The notes under the pieces: generated by a model
What the model was told of the DNA's origin: nothing
The model's database searches: none
What the model saw: only the letters and a program-made list of their open reading frames with translations
Part shown: one piece after another, positions 11,209 through 21,780 of the stretch
How the letters are laid out: every line of letters starts with the position of its first letter
Position numbering within the stretch: position 1 is the first letter of the stretch
NCBI GenBank assembly: GCA_023053575.1
Contig: JAKZAP010000013.1
Location: 5,466,001 to 5,530,000 of the forward strand
DNA: 64,000 bases
Reading direction: 5' to 3'
From: Branchinecta lynchi
Taxonomy: Eukaryota; Arthropoda; Branchiopoda; Anostraca; Branchinectidae
Made by a program: the position numbers and the translations under genes

Positions 11209-11675
11209 GTAAGTGCAGCTAAAAGTACACTACGGGCAGAAGTGTAGTAGAAATATTTTACTTCGAACATCGCCCAACTGTGAAAAGCGCCGAAGAATAT
11301 AATGCATTTTTCAAATAGGAGTTATAAGGTGTATTACGTGGTATAAGGTTTATTACTGATTCCTCTTTTCCTCGGAGCGCGCTGTAATAAGGTGAATAAG
11401 GAGAATAGACTCGCGTTCTATTTCCACTTATGCAGGGCCAATGAGATCGCTTGGTTGGTTCCGCCAGCGGGCCGAGGATAGGAACAGCGTCCACCAGGGT
11501 TGCCACGAGTAGCACTAAAGTTCTACTTTGTTCGAAGCTGAAGAACTTTTCTTCAAAAGAACACGATTTGTTCTGTTACGACTGCTTATTGTTAGTTGGG
11601 GGACCAATCCTGTTAATTCGAAGATTTAATAGCTTTTTACAATATCTTGGGCGTCAAATTGTACTCGTGTACTTC
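11209..11675 (+). other. Ubiquilin intron, no recognised element
   Basis: Open frames of about 85 codons on both strands (11,258-11,515 and 11,451-11,702) show no known domain. Confidence 0.4.
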
Positions 11676-12020
11676 AAGTACAGTAGAGGTATGCTTATAT
11701 AACACTTTTTTAACTGTTCCACTACCTTGGCTTTCTTACTTGCATATAAAAAAGTAAAATGGAAAAGAAAAATAACAAACTTGATATCAGCTAACAGCCA
11801 ACTATTTCAGGGTTATCCTGGCACAAACTTTTTGATATCCAACTATTTGGTATCAGCTAACAGCCAACTATTTCAGGGTTATCGTGGCACAAACTTGAAG
11901 CAGAAATTCAATTAAATTTCTTTGATTTTCAATTTATTAAAAAGGTCCTTCCTCTTTTGAAGGCATCTGACGGTTCGGACCGCCATCTTGTCCATTGAAG
12001 GTGCGTTCCTACCGGCAAAC
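11676..12020. repeat. Interspersed repeat P, copy 2, with an internal duplication
   Basis: It is collinear with 63,243-63,530: tacagtagagg...tatgctta, gccaactatttcagggttatcctggc, gaccgccatctt. A segment of about 60 bp containing gatatcagctaacagccaac is repeated at about 11,780-11,890 with few changes, a recent local duplication. Confidence 0.65.
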
Positions 12021-13070
12021 TTTTCACATTATAAAAAACAAAACAGAGGTGTTAGCTGAGTCACTTTCATAGGTGAATGGTGATTAGCAAAATATTCAAA
12101 AAGTGACAAAAGCGTGTGTGATTATTACTAGTATTTATAGAAAAAAATGCCTGGTTTGGGTTTTAGTTTTGTCTTCGGCGATCGTTCACATAAGCATACC
12201 TTTACTGTAGTACTAAGAACGGACTAAGAAAACTTTTCTGATCTTTAGAAACTCGAAAAATTGTATCAGCGTGTCAACGCCGAACGTTGCATTGATAAGC
12301 ACCTTTTAGGTTCCTATTTGAACAGGCGTGTGTATTAAGACGTCAAGGTCGCGTATAGCGCTATTTAGCTTATTACACCTATTTGAACAATGCTTCTTTT
12401 TTTTTTTAAACTATTGCATTTGAACAATGCTTAACCGCAGCCCTGAGCACATCTTTTAAAGTAAACCAGCAGAAGTTATGCTTGATGCGTCAAAAGCTCG
12501 TTACAACAGACATTGCAAGGGGAAAATCTTCTAAAGTTGTAGAAGATGGCGAATGTTGCAAAATAACGGCGTTTTGACCTTATCATTCTTTGACAACCAT
12601 GACCAAAAAAAGGGAAAAGGTGAGAATATAATTGGCGTCATTCTTCAAATCGGGTGCGGACCTATCAGATCAATTTGATCGTTTTTCCTTTTTTGCGTCA
12701 AGCTAAAATCAAACCAGGGGAAGGCCGCGGGCGGAACTGAAAGAAAATTATAAAAAACGATTCATAGTTTCGGAACGTGGAGAAAGTTACTGAATATCAA
12801 ATTTACGAGATTCTTAGCTGAATTCTGGACCGTTCTGTACAGTTCTCTGGCATGTAGGGTAGCTCTTAAACTCTCGCCTCTTTTTTGTTTTTAAAAACAC
12901 GTGTCGATACGCCTACGAAATGCCTGTGGGGGGGGGGGGGGTCTGAACGCTTACCTTTGCTTTTAAATCTTCTTTTTTTCTGACAATTTTGCTGTTCGCC
13001 TGCGAAATGCTTGTGAACTAGTTTCCCCCAATCTGAAAAGCTGAACGCACCACTTTCTTTCTTCTTGTAG
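12021..13070 (+). other. Ubiquilin intron, no recognised element
   Basis: G run at 12,929-12,942. No coding or family match was found. Confidence 0.4.
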
Positions 13071-13177
13071 CGTCCGAGAGTTCAACTGGAGAGCCAAACA
13101 GTGCGCCTCTTCCAAACCCTTGGGGAGGGACCGCTCCAGAGCCTAATAGACAACCTACCACCGGAGCCACACCCCAG
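13071..13177 (+). CDS. UBQLN: Ubiquilin exon (PNPW linker)
   Basis: The acceptor is cttcttgtag and the donor CCAG|GTGAGC. It finishes a TCG codon and ends in phase 0. It encodes SSESSTGEPNSAPLPNPWGG followed by a Thr/Pro-rich end. The conserved PLPNPW block marks the linker between the two STI1 pairs. Element G begins only 40 bp after the donor. Confidence 0.92.
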
Positions 13178-13217
13178 GTGAGCCATTCAGGAAAAATGTT
13201 TTTCACCAGTAGAAGAG

Positions 13218-14740
13218 CAAGAGTTACGAGCTCGTATGGCACTTAATACGAGTAGGTGGTACAAGAAAGTAGACGATTACGTCACAAAGACCCCGCCATC
13301 CAAAAGTGTGGATCGGACCTAGAAATAGGATATCTAGGTTGCGTTCCGGGACTTAACGATCGTTAACAAATTGTTAACAGTTGTGCGTTCCACGTTTCTG
13401 ATTTCAGAATTTAAGCTCCGCCCACCTACAATTTCCGTTCCAGAGCTTAACGATTGTTAACTATTTTGTAACGATGGTCGGTGAGCATTGTTGCAAAATA
13501 GTTAACAATTGTAGAACGGGGAAAAGTTAACAATCGTTAAAGCTACAGTTAGCTCCGCCCCGAAGTAAAGTTAACGATTGTTAACAATTGTTAAGTCTGG
13601 GGAACGCAACCCTAGTTTCAGTCATATCTGAGCATTTCCTGCATCGCATCGGATCATCTGGGGCAATTGACTTTTTACCTTCCAAGTTTCAACCCAATAG
13701 ATCCAGTCGCTTGGTCTCTAGACGTGCGACACTATTTCCGGTACCCCCCAACATTTCCCCCTACTTCGGCCGAATCTGGTTCGGACTCCTAAATGGATCG
13801 TCTGAAGCATTTTTTCTTACCACATATCAAGTCTCCCCCAAATCTGAGCGTTTTTGGAGACTTCTGGTAACTCTCCCACCCCACCTCTCCCACCGTGGTC
13901 GGATCTGGTTCGAACCATAAAATATGTCATCTAGGGCATTTCATTTCTCTATATCCTAAGTTTCTTTCAAATCGCTCCACTTGTTTGGCCCCTTTGCGAG
14001 CCACAACATTTCCGGGACTCTCCCCACTGTGGCTGAATACGACTCGGAAACATAAACGTTACATCTCTGACATCTCCTATTTCCATATCCATCAAGCTTG
14101 ACTGGAATCAGAGCATAGCCTATCTGCAAATTTCCGGTTCCCGCTTCACCCCCCTCCCCTACCGTGGCCGGATCCGACCCAGACGCCAAATAACCAATTA
14201 AGTCCGCATAAACTTGGTACTATCAGTTTGTTTTTGTGCACGTCAAAAAGCCCCCCCCCCCTTAAAGTTTCACTCGAACCGGACCGCCCGTTCGCAACTT
14301 ACAGAAGCCAGTGATTTCTGGAATCCCCGTTCCCGAAACCCTCAAAGATACTTGGATCCAAGAACACCGAGGGCATTCTGTCAGGTCCTTAAGTCATCAA
14401 TAAGGCTGCAAAGTTTTATTGTCCTTCGAATATCTGGAACTGTCCTAGCTGGCGATCATCGGGTTCCGCCCCAATCCCTCGACTCTAAGCGTTTCACGAG
14501 ATTTCTGTGCCCCGCCCTCCCCCCCCCCCAAAGTATCGGATTCGATCAGGACCTGACGTGGAACTTCTGAGGCGATAGCGCTTTCCACTAGCCAAGTTTC
14601 ATTCAGTTCCGATCACCCGTTCAAAAGTTATGCATGCCATTAAATTCCGAGCTCCCCATCCCTCCACTCCCCCCATGATAGTCGGATCGGGAAAACGACT
14701 ATTTTCAAGTCATTCAATTCGGTTCCCTGATACGCCTTAT
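13218..14740 (-). mobile_element. Element G, copy 2, reverse orientation, lacking its left end
   Basis: The right end (CAAGAGTTACGAGCTCGTATGGCAC, reverse of the 24,07x-24,098 end) is at 13,218-13,243. The inverted units (AAGTTTCA boxes, C-rich tracts) run to about 14,740, where a forward copy begins head to head. A MITE of 276 bp interrupts it. It starts 40 bp from the ubiquilin splice donor. Open frames (for example 13,588-13,920) follow the repeat and are not called as genes. Confidence 0.7.
13337..13612. mobile_element. MITE with TA duplication, GTTAAC-rich
   Basis: The ends are GGTTGCGTTCCGGGACTTAA and (reverse) GGGTTGCGTTCCCCAGACTT, flanked by TA on both sides. The arms are packed with GTTAAC palindromes. 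Removing it restores atatcTAgtttca, which matches the intact site in another element G copy near 61,675 (tgaaactagatatcc, reversed). This defines the insertion exactly. A Tc1/mariner-type origin is suggested by the TA target only. Confidence 0.8.
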
Positions 14741-15622
14741 AAGTTGCATCGTCCTTGCACATCAGGAAGTACCGATTAGTTGGAAATAGTCACTCCGAGC
14801 ATCGTGGGGGGAGTGGAGGAAGAAGGAATCCGGATTCTCGAGGTATTTATAACTTTCGAATGGGCGATCCGATCTTTATCAAACTTGATATTTGTAAAGA
14901 CTTTATGTGTCAGGTTACCCACTTCAAATCCGAACCGGATCCAGTGACTTTGGGGGAGTTGGAGGGGGGGGGATCTTGGTAGACGCTTGGAGCGGAAGGA
15001 TCGGGGTGAAACTTGTTTGGAAGAACAAGCACAAGTCCTAGATATAATTTACATAACCAAACCGGATTCGGGCACTGTGGGGAAGGGGGGGGGGTCGGAT
15101 TCTGGTAATTCAACGAGTTCAGTACTTCCTGATGTAATAGGATGATGAAACTCGGCAGGAATATGAGGGATCCGAATAGAAGGACTTGCGAATAGTCGTT
15201 TGCTCGATCCGAACATCGTGGGGGGAGTGGAGGGATGGGGAATCCGGAATCTAGTGACATTTATAACTTTTGAACGGGCGATCGGATTTGAATGAAACTT
15301 GACAAGTGGAAAGAGCTATTGTCTCAGGTGTTCATGTCAAGTCCGGACGGATCTGATACTTGGGGGGGGGGGGATTTAGAAGGGGGCACCGGAGATTTTG
15401 TGAAACGCTTAGTGTCGAGGGATCAGGATGGAATTTGGTGGGAAGAACAAGCACAAGCATTAGATACGTTCTTGACAGAACCAGGCTATGTCGTTGCTCC
15501 TTAGGGGGAGTTGGAAGGGGTTTCCCGGAATTCTGGTGATCGCGAGATAGAATACTTTCAGATGTGCCAAGGACGATAAAACTTGCAGGCATATTAGTGA
15601 CCCGAGCAGATAGACTTAGCAA
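14741..15622 (+). mobile_element. Element G, copy 3, first part (left end missing)
   Basis: Forward units resume at about 14,745. They contain GATCCGATCTTTATCAAACT-like, GATCGGATTTGAATGAAACT-like and GGGGGAGTTGGAGGGG-like boxes. The copy breaks at gacttag (about 15,622), where family L begins. The rest of the copy is at 20,877-21,524. Confidence 0.7.
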
Positions 15623-15625
15623 ATA

Positions 15626-15880
15626 GTAGACTTAGCAATATAACGCATTCTCAGGCCCTGTTTTCTCTCATTACTTCTGGCGTGAATCTGTCTGTTGTCT
15701 ATCTGTTAAAATTTTGGTATGGTCATTCTTTAGTAAGGTTCAAATGGCAAGGTAGCTTGTCAGAGAGTATTCCTCTCCGAGCTGGTGTTCGCCAAGGGCG
15801 AGTTTTATCTCCCTACATCTTCAAATCGGCCATATCTTCTTGTCTCGATTCTTTGCATCCTGCTTACTTCTATACAGATT
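15626..15880 (+). pseudogene. Family L LINE, RT part before the CR1 insertion
   Basis: The plus strand encodes RT sequence: SESIPLRAGVRQGRVLSPYI (motif around the RT4 region) and SSCLDSL. The coding block stops where the CR1 (TTTA)n begins and is continued by the YVDD motif at about 20,140. It is 5' truncated and inactive. Confidence 0.75.
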
Positions 15881-16007
15881 ATTTATTTATTTATTTATTT
15901 ATTAATAGAAAAAGACGTTAAGCTGAAGCTTCTCTCTCTACAAGCACACAGATGTTTACTACATTTTTCAACACTGCACTACACACTTAACATATAACAA
16001 ATATAAA

Positions 16008-17732
16008 CTAAAAAGGGTTCACATACGCGCTATTGCAGAACGTTGTACCAGCAAGATGTTGTTTGAATGAAAGTAAATTTGGTTGGGAAACGGTCTCCTC
16101 CGATAAACCATTCCATGCCTGGCATGCACGGTAACAAAATGAATGTTGACCAATTTTCCGGTTTATTTTTGGTGGGTATAACCTCAAAGAATGCTGACGG
16201 GTTGACTGATATGAACTAAACTCAAAAAACTGTTTTTTGTCCAAATTATCTACCGAGTTGAGAATTCTGTAAGTGTTCAAAATGTCGTTACGATCCCGAC
16301 GGAACTCCAATGAAGGTAGATTAAGATGTCTCATTCTGTAATCGTAGGTAGAGTACCGTAGGTATGGAATTAATTTTGTGGCCCGGCGCTGAACCCTCTC
16401 TACTCGGGACCGGTCTGTTTTATTTACGGGATTCCAAACTGAAGAGTTATACTCGACTAATGGTCGCACCATTGTCTTATACAATGTCACAAAATTCCTT
16501 GTATTAAACTTAGAGAAACTCCGCTTTATCATCAGCAGACGGTGATTAGCGTTCCTTGAAGCAATACTACCATGCTTATCAAACTTCAATCCTGTGTCGA
16601 AAACAACACCAAGGTCTTTAACTGACTCCTTCGACTTCAAAATATTACCAGCAATAAAATAATTATAACTCACTGACTGTTTTTGAAGGTAATGCAAAAC
16701 TACACACTTGTCACTGTTAATTACCATCGAGTTTTTGTTACACCAAACTAGTAAGGAATTCAGATCTTCTTGAAGTAGCGCTACATCAACAGGGCAACGA
16801 ATCGGGCGGTACAGTTTAACATCGTCCGCGAACATTTTTATGGAGGCATTCTTGATTACACTCGGTAAGTCGTTTATGAGGATACAGAACAAAATCGGGC
16901 CTAAACAACTACCCTGAGGAACCCCACTTGTGACAGCGACATACGACGATAGACAATTACCAACTTGCACTTGCTGGCAACGACCAGTCAAGTAGCTTTC
17001 GACCCACGTGATAACGCGAGAGCCAATGCCGTACTTTTTACACTTCTCGATTAGAACTCTAATGGAAACTTTGTCGAATGCCTTGGAAAAGTCAATGTAT
17101 ACACAATCAAACAACTGTCCTATATCTCCAAAATTCTGAAAATCTTTAATCACTTCCAGTAGCTGACTGTTACACGATCTTCGTTTGCGAAACCCATGCT
17201 GTGCGGTGCTCCACAATTCATTCACTTCAAAATAATGCTGTACTCGATTCACAGGAATCTTTTCCATTAACCGAGAAAAAATGGACGTGTTTGAAATTGG
17301 ACGGTAATTGCTGAAAACGTTACGAGGGCCGGATTTATACAGAGGTTTCACAACGGCTCGTTTCCAACCTGATGGACAAATACCCGATGAAAGACACAAG
17401 TTAAATATAAACTTCAGTGGCTCGCTCAGACACGTTGCTAACTCCCTAAGCATAACATTAGAGAACCCGTCAATATCGGGTGCTTTACTTGTGTGTAACT
17501 TGCTCACAACAGATAGAACTTCCTCTGTAGTTATATCACCGTCATGAAAATTAGAACCGGACGTAACATTTACTGGATCATCAGTCGGTGGACGGGTTGA
17601 ATGATTGTGAAACACCGACGAAAAAAACTCATTGAACAACTCAGCTTTTTCCTGATCACTGTCAACAACATTACCAGGTTGACCAACAAACGTACAAGAC
17701 GATACAGATTCCCTAGGGCTATCTCTATTCAC
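16008..17732 (-). pseudogene. CR1-like LINE ORF2, reverse transcriptase and C-terminal part
   Basis: This 574-codon open segment holds the RT domain. Motifs in order are SKAPDIDGFSN, VKPLYKSG with NYRPIS, YIDFSKAFDKV, SGVPQGSCLGPILF, FADDVKLY (the catalytic YADD-type box) and VKDLGVVFD, then the conserved C-terminal MVRPLVEYNSSVWNP and RVERVQRRATKLIP. It makes cDNA at a nicked target. The ATG at 17,732 is only the first Met after an in-frame TAG near 17,777. The true ORF2 continues upstream into the endonuclease. Confidence 0.9.
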
Positions 17733-17967
17733 ATACTTCCAATACTTTTCCGGACAAGTTTTTGCCGATGCAATTACTGACTACTCAAACGATTCCCTGT
17801 TTCTCCGAAGAAAACAAGTCGCTCTATTCCTCGCGCGCTTATAAGATACCCATGACGCGGGACCCCTTGTAGCCATAAACTCACGGTAAGCTTTTGTTTT
17901 TGCTTTAATTCCATCTACAACAAACTTCGGTAATTTTTTTTCTGTCTGAACCTATTCTTACTTGGTT
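17733..17967 (-). pseudogene. CR1-like LINE ORF2, broken joint between endonuclease and RT
   Basis: The reverse strand still encodes KAKTKAYREFMATRGPASWV and then YKRARNRATCFLRRNRESFE before a TAG, followed by CPEKYWKYVNRD. A frame change near 17,940 cuts it from the endonuclease segment. These two lesions explain why ORF2 appears as two ORFs. Confidence 0.75.
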
Positions 17968-18825
17968 TTATTGAGGAACAAACTTTTCTCGACCTTCAAT
18001 GAGCAACTCTTTTAAAAACTTGAAAGCTGCATCGGGATCTGTTTCCCGTTTTAAAAGTTCACCGGCCACATCTACAGACGCGATAAATTCCCGAAATTCA
18101 ACATACTTCCCTTTACTGTAATCGAAACGTACGCTAGATGGCTCCGGCTTCAACAAATTACAATTAGCCCGGATCAGCAAAACAGCGTGATCACTTTTTC
18201 CAAGTGGAGGTAATACTTGGATATCTTTTATGTCATTTGGGGATTTAGTAATAACCAAATCTAGAACGGAAGGGGTAGATGCATTTCTGGAACGCGTGGG
18301 GACTTCAACATGTTGATACAAAAACGAATCCTCTAAAGCTAGTATGAATTTAGCTTCCAGCGATTGGTCTGATGTGGATGTTGACCGATCAGTCCAGTTA
18401 ATTTTAGGAAAGTTAATGTCTCCAACAATCAAAAGTTTGTGAGGGGTAAGGGCAACATGCTCTATGAGAGACACTATACAATCATCACTCGAGGAGGGAC
18501 TACGATAAACTACAACAATCCGCCACCCGGATATGGCGCCAGGGCACTTAACATCAACAACAAGATTTTCACAACTTAAATTTTTTGAAAATTGCTCTTC
18601 AACTATACTGTATTTTAACGAGCTATGCACAAACACTGCGACACCCCGCTTAGGGTCATCGTTAAGAACAGCGGAATAATCACGAAAAACTGGGAAGGAT
18701 GTACTTGATCTGTTTTTCGGTTGCACTTCCGTGATAACAACTACATGGGGATTATGTTCACTTATTAAACAAACTAGCTCGTCGTGTTTGGGAGCGAGGC
18801 AATCCGCATTTGTGTATAGGACCAA
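17968..18825 (-). pseudogene. CR1-like LINE ORF2, APE-type endonuclease domain
   Basis: This belongs to the endonuclease/exonuclease/phosphatase fold. It shows NADCLAPKHDEL, VVITEVQPKN (catalytic Glu), RGVAVFVHSSL, VVVYRSPSSS, LLIVGDINFPKINW (GD.N) and LGKSDHAVL (SDH). All active-site motifs are present. It nicks target DNA to start reverse transcription. The open segment ends at a frame break rather than at a natural stop. Confidence 0.9.
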
Positions 18826-18832
18826 TAGATCA

Positions 18833-19342
18833 TCATTCCATAGCAGTTTCGTTCTCGTGTCCGTTGCGAAAACGACCGGGTTCTTCTTTTGCTAGCTCGT
18901 AACCACTTTTGCACTTTTTGATCTTCCAACCAGTCTCACCAGCATCGGTTTTCTGCTTTAGCTGATCTTTCAGTGAGTTGTATTGTTTCCTCTGTTTCAG
19001 CTCCACCTCTGTACGGTCGTGGGAAAATCCGAAGTTGGGTACCTTCCGCCGAATCGCTGCTTGATTGGTAGCGAACGTCAAAGCCGCTACATCTCTATCA
19101 ACGGGAACTTTAAACATTAACTTGACTGGTCTTGGGCTGGATTTTTGCAGTCGACCAAGACGGACAGAGAAACTTGATTTCACAGGACAGTCTTTCAGCA
19201 ATTCGTTGTTAATGTATTCGAGATCGGCCTGGTTTAGCTCTTTCCTGTTGCTAGATCCGGTTTCCGGAAGGCCGAACAGGATCAAGTTTTTCCTTTTATC
19301 CACCAAGTCCAGTAACTGTCTGCCCCGATCGCGGGGGCACAC
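18833..19342 (-). pseudogene. CR1-like LINE ORF1, C-terminal half
   Basis: It encodes an RRM-like nucleic-acid-binding region. RKNLILFGLPETG, VRLGRLQKSSPRPVKLMF and AIRRKVPNFGFSHDRT match the layout of LINE ORF1 proteins (ILFG, R.G..., RP..V.F). The frame is shifted from the N-terminal half, with a 61-nt overlap. The segment ends just before ORF2. Confidence 0.75.
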
Positions 19343-19938
19343 GCAACCGACAGTGCTGACAAGTCATCCTTAAGTTTTACACTAAGGTCGTTGAACTCAA
19401 GCTGAAGTGATTCAGCAGCATGCTTTTTCACTTCGTCAATGGAACATTTGTTTGATAGCTCTTTTTCTATCTCCGATATACGGTCTCCTAGAGGCTTCAG
19501 CAACTGTTCGAATTTATCATGAAGCCTCGCTTCAATATTTGTGAATGCAGACTTGATTTCGCTTTTGATGGTGTCTTTAATTTCTCCCGATGTAATACTT
19601 TGCGTGGAAACTCCTTTCTGTTTGCAAATGGGGCAGTACCACACTGACCCAAGCCGACGAGTCATTTTTGTAAACAGATCGTATTCAGCTTCGGTCATGT
19701 CGATGCACTCGATGCATAGCCAAGAGTTGCACATGTCGCAAGAAAGAGCAGAGCTGTCGTCCTTAAGTCCGTCATTGCATGCTTTGCAATAATCCACGTC
19801 TTTTCTCGGGGATTGCCTTTGACGTTTGTTGCTCATCTTCCTATCAAAAATTCTCCGAAGATTCAAATTTTGGGTATCGTGGCAACACTGAGCGCGCAAG
19901 AAATTCAAATTTCGTTTCCAACGTGCTTCCGGTGGCAT
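19282..19938 (-). pseudogene. CR1-like LINE ORF1, N-terminal half with PHD finger
   Basis: It has a PHD-type zinc finger: CKACNDGL, SCDMCNSWLCIECI and WYCPICKQKG give a Cys-rich array with W before the last pair. The usual His appears replaced (C4-type spacing). A coiled-coil-like region rich in Glu/Lys follows (IEKELSNKC, VKKHAAESLQLEF). PHD fingers in ORF1 are known from the CR1/L2 groups. It is a retrotransposon protein, not a host chromatin gene, because the endonuclease and RT follow it directly. Confidence 0.8.
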
Positions 19939-20114
19939 GAAATGACTTCACCCAGCAGACGCAGCACGAGCCACTAACAGAATTGAGTGGATTTCCGGCG
20001 ATCAACAGCCAATAAATAACAATTTGGTAGTATCCAGCTTGTTTTTAGAGTTTATTTACCAACAGTTCTAGTGATTTGAGTTGTTCTATAAATATTTATT
20101 TCACGTGGTTTTGG

Positions 20115-20876
20115 CAGCGTTGTCTAGTCTATATAGTCTACGTGGACGACTTGCTCTTAGTAAGCCGTAGCCGATCCACACAAAAAAAAAAATGTGAGTA
20201 AGCTGTCGTCGGAACTTCTCAAAATTGGCCTTGAAGTCACCCTCTCAAAATGTGAGCACCTGTGTTTCAACCCTTCGTCAAATGGTTCGAATGCATCCAA
20301 AGCTTATATATCTCTTGGATCGTTCATCGTCAAATCAAAAGACTCTCTACGGTGGCTCGGCATAAACGTTCAAATCTTCAGTGTCAAAATTTTGCTCTTC
20401 GGTTGTTCAAGAAGTTTATAAATCAATCCGTAGCGCCTATGGGCGCATCGTCCCCAAGGGGGGGCGTTATAATTGTAAAGCTTTGGGAAATTTGCAGCAC
20501 CTTCTGCGCTCCTTCTATACTATTTCGTTCTGGCGTCACTCATGTTCTGCGAAAGAAGGAGATTAAAAAGATGAGATCATGTTATTTTAAATATGCGAAG
20601 CACCTGCTCCACTTGTCGAAATCATGTCATAACCAAACATTGACGGAGAAATTCAAGATGCAAGCGTTACCCTTTTGGATGTTTCCTCATCGCTTTAAAA
20701 AATCATGGACAACAGGGCCCAACCAGCGCACGACGTCGTCCACTATTTCCTGAACGAAGATTGAAAATTAAGTGTCTTTTTCTGTGTGTTTTGTTTATTT
20801 TGTTTATTTTCTTCATTTACTCCGCCTTTTCAAAATGGTGGGTCATAAATAAAGTACTTACTTACTTACTTACTTA
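20115..20876 (+). pseudogene. Family L LINE, YVDD box to 3' tail
   Basis: It starts with VYVDDLLLVSRSRS (RT catalytic YVDD) at about 20,135. Next come LEVTLSKCEHLCFNPS and DSLRWLGIN, then the family C-terminal block KKMRSCYFKYAKHLL and QALPFWMFPHRFKKSWTT. The 3' UTR ends gggtcataaataaag and an (ACTT)n tail at about 20,857-20,876. It is the other half of 15,626-15,880, with frame changes. This is the best 3' end of the family and was used to recognise the other fragments. Confidence 0.8.
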
Positions 20877-21524
20877 AGGAACCGACACAATGCCCTAGGG
20901 AGACTTCCGTTCCTGGATCTGACCATTTTTCGGGGAGTTGAGCAGGAGTTATCCGAAAATTACTTACTTCCGTAGGTTGCGAAAAAGAATCTATTGAAAC
21001 TTTACGGGTGATAAGAACTGATGACGTTATGTGCAAAGCATGTGTACGAACCCATGCGGCTATGGTTGGAGCAGTTGGGGGGGGGGGGGAGGTGTGTGAC
21101 ATGCACAAAAACCAGACGGATGGGCAGAATGATCCCACGATCCCAAGTTGGTCAGTACCAAGTTTATGCGGCCTAGATTTGTCATTTGGCGTATGAACCT
21201 GAACCCACTAAGGTACTATGAAGCGGAATTTCTTTTTGTAGATATGCTCTGACTCGAGTTAAACTTGATGGACGGGAAGAGGAGATTTTAGAGATCCGAC
21301 CCGGAAATGTTGTGGCTCGCATAGGAGTGAAACGAGTGAAGTGATTTGAATGAAACTTGGAAAGCAGAGAGATCGTATGCATTAGAACATACTTTAGGGT
21401 CTGGACCGGATCCGAGCACGGTGGGGGGGGGGGGGGTATCGGAATTTCCGGAAAAGTGCTCAGATTTACTTTCTCGTTTCTCAGACCACCTACTCGTATC
21501 TAGTGCCATATGAGCCCGTAGCTC
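20877..21524 (+). mobile_element. Element G, copy 3, second part with right end
   Basis: Directly after the family L tail, aggaaccgacacaatgcc continues the unit broken at 15,622 (compare gacttaagaacctgacacaa at 23,20x). The right end CCTACTCGTATCTAGTGCC and gagcccgtagctc is at about 21,490-21,524. After it comes element Y sequence. Confidence 0.75.
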
Positions 21525-21750
21525 ATATGGACTGTTTAATCAGAGCAGCATCAAGAAAAAAGACTAGTAAGTGCTCAGTAGGCGCCTTTTGGAGAGTAGG
21601 GGAAAATAAGTTGAAGTACTGTTGTTTCAGTCGACAGGTTGCATTTTCATTGGGAATGTTATTGTAACAAGGTATGGCTCAGGTTGGTAAGCTAGGAAAG
21701 CAACATTTTCTTTCAGTTTTGAACTTTTTTCTCTAATGTTTTTCAGTTTT
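21525..21750 (-). repeat. Element Y, reverse copy, part before the element G insertion
   Basis: It is collinear with the reverse of 24,830-25,040 (tggactgtttaatcagagca, gccttttggaga, tttcagttttgaa, ctaatgtttttcag). It breaks in a T run where element G copy 4 begins and resumes at 24,099. Confidence 0.75.
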
Positions 21751-21780
21751 TATGGCACTTGAGCTTACTCAAGTGCCATA
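21751..21780. repeat. Left-end hairpin of element G copy 4
   Basis: A perfect inverted repeat, 13 + 4 + 13 nt, TATGGCACTTGAG / CTCAAGTGCCATA. Confidence 0.9.

Larger units (their letters stand above)
15879..20110 (-). mobile_element. CR1-like LINE, nearly complete, antisense, inactivated
   Basis: It reads from about 20,110 (5') to 15,879 on the reverse strand. In order it holds a 5' region, ORF1 with a PHD finger, a second ORF with an APE-type endonuclease and a reverse transcriptase, a short 3' UTR and an (AAAT)n tail (seen as TTTA repeats at 15,881-15,902). Tail and PHD-ORF1 fit the CR1 group. One frame break in ORF1, and a frame break plus a TAG in ORF2, make this copy dead but young. It lies inside family L, splitting its RT gene. 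Confidence 0.85.

Noticed and set aside
19541..19792. Plus-strand frame over the PHD region
   Set aside because: It is the antisense shadow of the LINE ORF1.
19700..19810. PHD finger as a host chromatin gene
   Set aside because: It is followed directly by the endonuclease and RT of a CR1-like LINE on the same strand.
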